From the NCBI GenBank assembly GCA_038503035.1, contig JAVSML010023995.1:62001-126000 (forward strand): a stretch of 64,000 bases of DNA, given 5' to 3'. How positions within the stretch are numbered: position 1 is the first letter of the stretch; each line of letters starts with the position of its first letter. Positions 56,533-64,000 of the stretch are shown one piece after another. This DNA comes from Crocodylus rhombifer. Its lineage: Eukaryota > Chordata > Crocodylia > Crocodylidae. The notes under the pieces are model-generated. The model was not told where the DNA came from. It ran no database searches and saw nothing but the letters and a program-made list of their open reading frames with translations. Both the position numbers and the translations under genes were made by a program.

Positions 56533-57284
56533 AGATTGCTTCTGGTTTTCTGCAAAGCTAAATCTGTTTGTGTGTCCTTGCACGTATTAGCGGGTGGAGT
56601 GCATGCTAACACAGACTAACCACCGCGCACTGACGGTGGTGCTGCGCGTGTTAAAATAGCATTACCCAATCTTGTTGTCGCTCCTCTTCCACTCTCTCCC
56701 CTCACTCAACAAAGTGTAAAGAGAACAAGCTCCAGCTGTTAAAATAGCTCCGGCCTCACTTGTTTAATCTATTTCAGGAACCCTGAGGGTTGGTTGTGTC
56801 TTGACACAGAGGGAATACAGAGTCATTGTAGAAACCACAGCCACAAGGGGCCATCGTCCAAAACAAAACCATTCCCCAGCTAACCTAGAGCAATTTCATT
56901 TTTACCCCATTCCTCAATCACATCTTAAAATAAAGTGTGAGACCATTTTGTTTTGTTTTGTCTTGTTTTTATGGCTCCTTTGCTTCTCAGGCTGAGTCCA
57001 GTGGTACAGAGGAGTGAAGCTGCTGACAGGGCTGAGGCGCTTTGGCCCCGTGGCGTACTGGAGTTACTGGGCTCTCGAACACCTCCTGAAGGAGAGCTCC
57101 AGATGAGGTTTGTCAGGGCTCATTTTTAAATTCCAAGTCTTTGGCTGGTTTATATCAGCAGACATCCATTGAAATCTGTGGACCGGAGCCTTGGCTGTTA
57201 TAAATCCGTGCCACTCCATTGCTTTACTGACTTTTTGCCCATTCGGCCCCTCTGAGGGAATGTCCCTTTTGGCTTCAGTGAGCT
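56533..57284. other. Unrecognised; one exon-like segment
   Basis: Bases 56,991-57,107 follow a strong pyrimidine-rich acceptor (ctcctttgcttctcag) and precede 'gtttgt'. The segment is 117 nt with one open frame. No similarity is recognised, and it is treated in the findings. Confidence 0.35.
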
Positions 57285-57370
57285 GTACTGATTTCCATCA
57301 CCTGGAGATTCAGCACACTGATTTCAGTGGAGTCACACTGATTCACCCCAGTGGCCCATGCTGCATGAAC
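57285..57370. repeat. Short amniote-type 'caatgg' repeat
   Basis: 'cactgatttcagtggagtca' (57,318) with 'ctgattcaccccagtggccc' next to it matches the small repeat family. Another weak copy may lie at 57,150-57,200. Confidence 0.4.
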
Positions 57371-57569
57371 ACTTAGTACCCCATGAATCAAGTCCTGACA
57401 TATCCAGCTACCTGCTCCAAATATACAACGCTTCTTGCCTTTCTCTGTCCTTCATTCTCTAGGGTCTGTTGCAGGTTCTGCTTTTACTTGGGGCTGTCTG
57501 TCTGCTTTTCTGTCAAGGACAACAAGTCACACCAGAGCTAGCCCACAAATGCCTCCAAATTAGTGGTTT

Positions 57570-57745
57570 AGTTAAACCTCCATGTTTGGTCTGCGCTGTG
57601 TCAGAGTTTGTAAATATTTCTAAAAATCTCTGTTCAGTGGGAATGCGTTCTTAGCCCTTGAGAAGGGGATTCAGTTAAAAAAAGGTTAAGTCCTTCCACC
57701 CCATAAAGCACTAGCTCTCTTTCTTCAAGAGAAATGTGATTGCAG
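57570..57745. repeat. Dispersed repeat, copy 2 (pair with 53.2 kb)
   Basis: Matches 53,228-53,418 from 'cctccatgtttggtctg' to 'aagagaaatgtgattgcagg'. The C-terminal part of the open stretch that begins at 57,463 lies within this repeat, which weakens any coding claim for that stretch. Confidence 0.75.
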
Positions 57746-59107
57746 GATGCAATCTGCTTGTTCTCATAGACCAGTAAAACAGGCAAGGAGGGTCCTGTGC
57801 CTTTAAGAACAGATAGTTCAGCTGCAAGAAAGGTTTACAACCAGATTGCCCTGGCATTTGAACCTGGTTGCTTTGCAAATGAACTCCGAGAGTTTGATTT
57901 GAATTTAATAACATTGCATTGTGACACATACGTTATGACCTGATGTCTGCAATGTTCTCCTTCGTGTCCCTGTAGGTGTTATGTTTGTTGTAAAGAGAAA
58001 AACAGGATGAAGAGTGACATGGGTCGTGATACAGCAACAGCGTGCTTCTAAATTTACAAACAAAGATATCAAATGCATGGGTTTCCTAGTTTAACGCATC
58101 AAATACTTTGAGCCTGATATAAGGATACCAAAACTAAGTAGATACGTAGAGAGTGAATGATCAGGGTCAGGGATTGTATTTGTTTTACTTCTCCATACAG
58201 TCCTAAGTACAATGGAGCCCTGAGCCTTCATGGAGACCTCTAGGGGTTGCCACAAGTCATTATTATAACTAACGACAATGACAACATCCCCCCAACATAA
58301 TTATTGTAATATAAACAATATATGATAGTATATATGATATGATCTATATTTTAATATATTATTAGCCATGACACTAATATCGAGAGGCCAAGTAGTAGGA
58401 AAAAAAATATTTAAAAATTTTTTGTTCATGAGAGCCAAGGGGCAATCTGAATTTCTCCCTTATCAGTTGGTCTTCATTTTTGCAAAGTGAAAATTGAACT
58501 ACTTAAGTAAAACTGAAACTTTTTTCCTTTTAGATTTTTTTTTTTCTGAAACTGTATTTTCCATCAAAAAATTGGTGTGGCCAGATATTCTCAATGACTT
58601 TTATGCAACAGTAAGTAAGAGGGTTCATTTGCAAGTGAGATATCACTTGGACTTCTTGAGGGTGACATTGCACACTCCATTTAGACCACGCTAAGTTTGT
58701 GGAATGTTAAGCATTGTTCAAGTTAGCTTGTGTTGTGAGCGGTTGCACATTAAGGGCTAATACAATTTCTTGACTGCACACCTCTGACTTGCAGCTAGGG
58801 AGCTGGCAAGCTGAAGAGACAAGACACCTGGGCTGTATCCCTACTTGCTGGGGTAGAAGGTTGGGAGCAGTGTATACTGGGATGCTGGAGGACTGCAAAT
58901 TATTCATTTTATCTCCATGGAGCATAGTGAAATAGCCCTAACATGAGCTAGAAAGCATGGCCTAGAGCTAACCCTCACCTGAAGTGGTGTAACTATGAGA
59001 CACTCAGAGGGCACTTAGTATGAGTTAATGAGCTTTAATATGCAGATGCTTGCATGCCTTTAGTATGATCTAAGTGTAATGTGTAACTTCATGGGATACA
59101 CCAGTGG
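57746..59107. other. No gene recognised
   Basis: AT-rich, with an A/T-dinucleotide-like region at 58,315-58,375 and a T-run at 58,536-58,545. No open frame of note. Confidence 0.4.
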
Positions 59108-59170
59108 CCTGATCCAAAGCCTATTAAATCAGAGAGTTCATCTATTGATCTCAATAGGCTTTGGATCAAG
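59108..59170. repeat. Palindromic 'tgatccaaagcctatt' hairpin
   Basis: 'ctgatccaaagcctatt' and 'aataggctttggatca' are inverted repeats (59,109-59,126 and 59,152-59,168) around a loop containing 'gagagttcatctat'. I recognise it as a small hairpin repeat common in amniote genomes. Confidence 0.65.
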
Positions 59171-59398
59171 TCTAATGGATACTTTCATGTTAAATGCCCT
59201 TGGAAAGTAAGTGTCATATTCAACTCTAGTGGCTAATCTACGTAGAGGATTACAGCTTAGTACACCTTAATAGGATACCTTAATAGATAACTGAATGCCT
59301 TTGTAAACTGAGGTAATAAAGATCAGTGTTTCAGTGTCAAAAGTCTTGGCTCATTACCTGTGGGTAGGGATCATTATACAGCACACACAGACACACAT

Positions 59399-59640
59399 GC
59401 AGCTCATCTACATGAGACACTCTCCTGGCCCTGTGCACATTGGGACCAGCCCTGTGCCCCTTGCCAGCCCTTGAGTTAGCACTTGGTGGAACCTGGAGCT
59501 CGCTCTGGCTGTTGCAGGAGGGCAGAGCAAGGCGGGAGCAAATATGCTTCCAATAGGGAGCACGTGTAGATGTGCTCATGAGAAAGGCTTACTGAGCAGT
59601 AAGACTAATGCAAATTAATAACAGGTGTAGATGTGTCCAG
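59399..59640. mobile_element. TIR element of the 'gtctacat' type (242 bp)
   Basis: The left end 'gcagctcatctacatgaga' and the right end 'caggtgtagatgtgtccag' are partial inverted repeats. The interior is noncoding. Confidence 0.5.
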
Positions 59641-61804
59641 TATGACTTGCTCAGGATCGATAACACAGTAGACTCTATATAAGTCACAAAAATAAATAAA
59701 AACACTCCACTCCTTGCTGCTAAAAGCACAAACTGAGTAATTTGCATATTTCAGAACTTTTGGTTGTAAAGTTGATTTATAGAAACAACTCTTGACACTT
59801 ATCTGGAAGCTCTTCTAGGACAGTGCATACTGATTGAATTGGATTATGTGTTATGTTTCTTCAAGAATGCAATACAAAGTCAATGGAACTACATTGACTT
59901 ATACTAACTGAAGATCTGGCCCTAGCTGAACAATGAACAGTATCTACTCAGTCACAGTGATACTGATATAAACCCACACTCCTTCACACACTTCAACAAT
60001 GTTGTAAATGTGTATATTCTTGTTTCATAGCAACCCAGAACAAATTTCAGCAAGTGGCTTAAAATTAAGAACGGAGAGCAACCGGTTCAATGCATGAGAG
60101 TCATCCTCAGAATTTGTAACACGCAGGTTGTTATGTAATTATGTGTTTAACCAGACCCGTGGGAGTCAAGTAGGATGGGTTTGAGAGCCCTTAGTTTATC
60201 ATTCTTGACAAGAGAAACATTCTTGATGAAGACAGAAAGAGCCCTGAGAAATAGTTGAAAGGTACCTAGAACATATCCTGGAGTATTTTTTTTTTTTTAC
60301 CTAGTCCATTGAGTAGATAGGCAGAAGCTCTGTATTTTAAAGCCATGAGAAAAACAAAGTCCAGGTTTGGCAGACTGTTCTCATGATCCCTAAGAACTGA
60401 AAATGGAATTGAGGATGTCACCACATTGCATGTCAGTCAACATACTGAAACAAGAAACACTTGGCATCCAATGAGTGAGCAGGTTGCATTTAGATTCCTA
60501 ACTTAGCATCACATATGTGGCCAGAAGGTGTCTAGGCTAATATAATAACTGACGTACTCACAAAGAATAGACTTGGTAGCTTTCTCTGGAATCAACTGCA
60601 TGGCCTTGAATAATCTCCCTCTGCTCTAATTAATCCTCATGTATTGAATGGTGAGAAAATTCCACCCTTCTTGTTTCTGTTTTTCAGGTGACATGATTTA
60701 CTCCTGCTCATTTCTGGCAGAGGTAAATTATAAGGAGGTAATAGATGACTCACTGAAAGGACTCTTGGCATTTTTAAAATGTATGGTAGATGTTCTGATA
60801 AATCTGGTGAGACTCTGTGAAGGCATGAAAGTTATTCCTGGCATCTTGGAACCTTTACAGTATTGTCATTACACGTGGCATGCTTTTATTACTTAAAAGA
60901 AGCTGGGTTCAAGTTGTCAAATTAAAACAAGGCAATATTAGAGTTTGATGAGAAGCACCTGAAAAACAGCACCACATTCTAAGCTTGAAATATGAATGGG
61001 AATATAACACAGTTCAAGATTTATGGAGAGTATGAGAGAGAAAAGCAAGATGAATGGTGTCTAAGTTAGGTAGGTGGAAGCTAGGCCAGGCACACCTACA
61101 CATGCTTCCTTTACACAACCAGATGTTGTACAGACATACTCTTAGTAATACATTATGGAGAGATTTGTTTCATGCACTCCTATCTATACTTCTGCCCTGA
61201 ATCAGACGTGTTATATCCACCAACTTTGTATCTTCACCCTAGACATCACTCAAGCATCTACACTGATGTGGGTCTGGCTGAGCCATTGCCTGCATAGACT
61301 TATAGTAGGCATGGGTGACACTTTCCTTGCATGAGTATAGGTATTGGTCACACTTTCCTTATGGCTCTGCATGGATGCATGGATGAGAAATACTCTCCCA
61401 ATGTTAGCCCTGTATCCTTCCATCTTATGATCTTTAGTGCAAGGATGGCTCCCCTGTGATCTTCCAAAATAAATATTTCTCTTGAATTGAAATCCACTAG
61501 GGAAATGGCATCTTTTTGCCATTTCAAAGAGGCAGACAGACTTCCCCAAGTCATGAAATTGGCTTCTACACAGATACTCCCATGGTTTGGAAATGTCTGG
61601 ATTTTCTCATCTCTTTCCCATTAACTTTACGGCCTGCTACTTACTGGACTCATTTACATGTGTAAAATGAATGCTGATTTTGTCCTTGTGTATGAGATGT
61701 AAGGCAAGGCAGAAGTAGGGCTGTAGTCTGGAAGCTTATCAGCTGAGGTTGACATATTTAACTCGTCATTCAAGTCTTTTGCAGGGAGGGTTTTGACAAC
61801 ACAA
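59641..61804. other. No gene recognised in 2.2 kb
   Basis: Contains a probable copy of the small 'caatgg' repeat at 59,865-59,930 ('caatggaactacattgactt', 'gaagatctggccc'). A T-rich run is at 60,286-60,298. Nothing else is identified. Confidence 0.4.
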
Positions 61805-62234
61805 GGGATGCATCTACACCTGCATATTAATGCACAGCAATAAACTGTTGAGCCCTGTTGGAGTGGCCCCAGCCGGCAGAGAGTCGAGGGGGGGGGGAGG
61901 GTCAGCCTGCCAGCCCAGAGTTGCTCTGATTTAGCTCAACATGCTGTAGAGGGGCTGTCTGGAGCATAAGGCTGTTCCATTGTGGGGCTAACCAGCAGGC
62001 AGCCCCCATACTGAAGCACCCTTGTGCCCCAGCCAGCTGGGTCAGCATCTACATATATGTTGCTACCCAGTAAAAAACTCCGCAGCAGGGTAGGACTTGT
62101 ATTTGCAAGTCCTACCCTGCTGCGGAGTTTATTAGTTTCCTGTGGCCTAAGAGAGCTGCATGTGTAGATGCTGAAATGTTTAATGTGGAGTTAATTAGAT
62201 AACTCTGCAGTAAATGTCTTGTGTAGATGCGTCC
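61805..62234. mobile_element. TIR element with near-perfect hairpin (430 bp)
   Basis: The ends gggatgcatctacacct and tgtgtagatgcgtcc are inverted repeats. Inside are 'cagcatctacatatatgttg' (62,044) and a 25-bp perfect hairpin at 62,075-62,130. 'ccccagccggcagagagtcg' and 'gtcagcctgccagcccag' correspond to blocks in the 16.4-kb element. It is noncoding. Confidence 0.75.
62075..62130. repeat. Perfect 25-bp hairpin
   Basis: The left arm (62,075-62,099) starts aaactccgcagcaggg. The right arm (62,106-62,130) is its exact reverse complement. The loop is six bases. The equivalent hairpin at 18,402-18,468 has an A/G difference and a longer loop. Confidence 0.88.
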
Positions 62235-62359
62235 GAGGAGAATGGAGGGGACCATGGAGAACATATCTCTTTCCTCATTCTAAGGGTAAGACTTCTCAGA
62301 GAAGTAAGTACCAACCCTTCTTTTGGCCTTCCACTTCTAAGGATTTGGAGCATGAACAA

Positions 62360-62640
62360 AATCATGATGACTGCTATTTGTTACACTAGCACCTAGAGGC
62401 CTCAACTGAGCACATGCCCTATTGTGCCAGGTACTGTACAAGCACATAGGAATAGTTCTTTCCCCCAAGATATTAGATTAACTTGACAATGAGGAATATT
62501 GGGAAGGGAGCTTGCCTAAAGTAACAAAGCAGGCAAGTTGCATAGCAGAGGCTAGAACTTGGGTCCCTGGGCTCATTAGCACATGGTGTCTTTACCAGCT
62601 TGTGCATAACCTAATCCATCATACTCTAGAAGCATGAAGA
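62360..62640. repeat. Ancient interspersed repeat with MIR-like end
   Basis: 'tagcacctagaggcctcaac' (62,387) and 'ttgtgccaggtactgtacaa' (62,433) are the core phrases of an old amniote repeat. 'agcttgcctaaagtaacaaa' (62,510) and 'gctagaacttgggtccct' (62,551) then look like the reverse complement of a MIR/L2-type block. Confidence 0.55.
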
Positions 62641-64000
62641 GAGGCTCTATTTGTTTAGTTTGGATATCTGAGATAGGGTAGGATATCAGTAAGTTATAAT
62701 GTGAAACATGCCAATTATAGAGTTTACTGTTTTTTTCTGGGAGCATTAAAAATAACCCTTTTCATATTAAATTCAGGGAAACAAGCTATCTTTATTTTTC
62801 TTTTCACTTCCTGGAAAGCAATCCCAACACAAGGCTCATTTTCTAACACTATAGTTTGATGCCTTCACTGCAGACTGTTGCATTTGCAAGCGATAGTTAA
62901 AAGGAGAATATGAAAGCCAAGTTTTCATATTTTGGTGTCACCACATGCAATCTCAGAAGTTGCTCACCCAGATTAGTGTTGAGGTTCTGCAAAATCATAG
63001 TGCAACGAGAGCAAAGAAAGAAGCAGTAATTATTTTGCAATATATCGGCATGACAGTGATCAGTAACTAGAGTTCACTTGGTCTCAACACACTACATTAT
63101 TGTGTTAGGCACTTATTATCTGGCACCAAGATTCATCAGATTATACACACACATTCGCTAGTTGGCTCAGAAGGCAGGGCGATTGGTTTATTTTGATATG
63201 TCAGGGTAAACTTTTAGTTTTGGTTCTAGAAGTAACTGTGTGCTTAAAGTGAAATGACTTACTTGAGATGGATGTCTGCCCCCTGACAGGCTTAGCAGGT
63301 CTCCTGAGGAAGGGTAACAGCAATAACTGATTCTATTTGCAGCTGACACCCTCAAACTTGTTAAAGGCTAAAGGGACACATTCTCCAGGAAGGCCACTTT
63401 GCAGGGCCAGATGGAGATACACAGGCTAGATACAACCAGATACAACAGTTCACAGTGTACAGTTCCCTCTCTGTGGGGGAAAACTTTGTGGGTGAAGGTG
63501 GCATAGTCACATGCTATGCCAGGTGCTTTACAGCCTGATCAGGAACATGGCAGGATTGGGCAGGTGCAGGGCTGGAAGAAAGCAGTTCTGCTCTGCAGGG
63601 GTGATTGGTGCCTCCTGAGTCGGGGGGGTGGAGGGGGCACACAATTTGTGGGTGGGCCCAGGGCCAGGGCAAAAGCCCCATATCCACGCCTATACTTCTG
63701 TGCCATGGCTTACTAACCCACTCCACACACCACCGGCTGGCCTGCACAGCAAAAAAACTTCCCTGTCCTGAGCAGGGCTGTCAGGGGCCAATCTCGGGGC
63801 AGGGCACGTGCCCTCATTGCCCCTCCCACCAGTCGTCTGTGCTGCTATGAATAATCCTTCACCAGTGTACAAGAAATCTATTGGTGACTGTGTACAACAA
63901 AGTGTTCTCTGTGTCCAGCCCACAGAAGATATATGAATTGTTATAGCCCATGGCTGGCGAACCTTGGTTCTTCAGATTATACTGTAGCAGGGCATGTCTT
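62641..64000. other. No gene recognised
   Basis: GC-rich at 63,510-63,850 with overlapping short frames. No termini of a mobile element and no domain could be identified. Confidence 0.4.

Noticed and set aside
60688..60717. Possible micro-exon between 'ctgtttttcag' and 'gtaaat'
   Set aside because: About 30 nt only, no supporting neighbour and no reason to prefer it over chance.
1..64000. Bacterial-type features, CRISPR, tRNA or rRNA genes
   Set aside because: No direct-repeat array, cloverleaf or rRNA core sequence was seen. tRNA-like pieces belong to MIR-type SINEs.

Overview
This window looks like non-coding vertebrate nuclear DNA from a sauropsid, most likely a crocodilian (alligator or crocodile), with a turtle as the weaker alternative. 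The call rests on the repeats: CR1 LINEs with the usual CR1 3' tail, nonautonomous hAT elements starting TAGGGCTGTGC with GATTCGATT-type ends, short terminal-inverted-repeat (TIR) elements whose ends read 'gtctacat', and MIR-like tRNA-derived SINEs. No bacterial features, rRNA, tRNA or CRISPR were seen. I found no host protein-coding gene that I can name. The recognisable coding sequence belongs to dead retrotransposons.

Layout. 0-5 kb: old minus-strand CR1/L3-like remnants, the end of a hAT element, a 711-bp TAGGG-type hAT element and a turtle/crocodilian-type interspersed repeat. 5.9-24 kb: hAT and TIR elements (best at 13,685-13,873 and 17,043-17,393, the latter with a perfect 8-bp target duplication), MIR-like SINEs and long unremarkable stretches. 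24-28.1 kb: old CR1/L3 debris, then a plus-strand CR1 with endonuclease and reverse-transcriptase coding sequence broken by a frameshift and three stops. 29.1-30.5 kb: a minus-strand CR1 3' end split by a hAT element, followed by a long AT-rich inverted repeat. 30.96-33.2 kb: a TIR element containing a CpG-rich solo LTR (5-bp target duplication) and a roughly 1-kb hAT-like element. 35.4-37.3 kb: a minus-strand CR1 with a mutated active site. 39.6-44.5 kb: a hAT element, a 1.57-kb TIR element, an RT remnant and a 976-bp hAT element holding a 100-N assembly gap. 45-55.2 kb: short tandem repeats, old CR1/L3 fragments and a 1.1-kb TIR element. 55.2-64 kb: mostly unrecognised sequence with three speculative exon-like segments, a repeat shared with 53.2 kb, and more TIR and SINE elements.

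Nothing here acts as a coordinated gene system. The content is layered transposon history: old L3/MIR-type elements, then CR1, then hAT and TIR elements, then an LTR insertion. The most useful observations are the nested insertion at 31-33 kb, the long inverted repeat at 30 kb, the near-perfect hairpins inside the TIR elements, and the exon-like segments at 55.7-57.6 kb.
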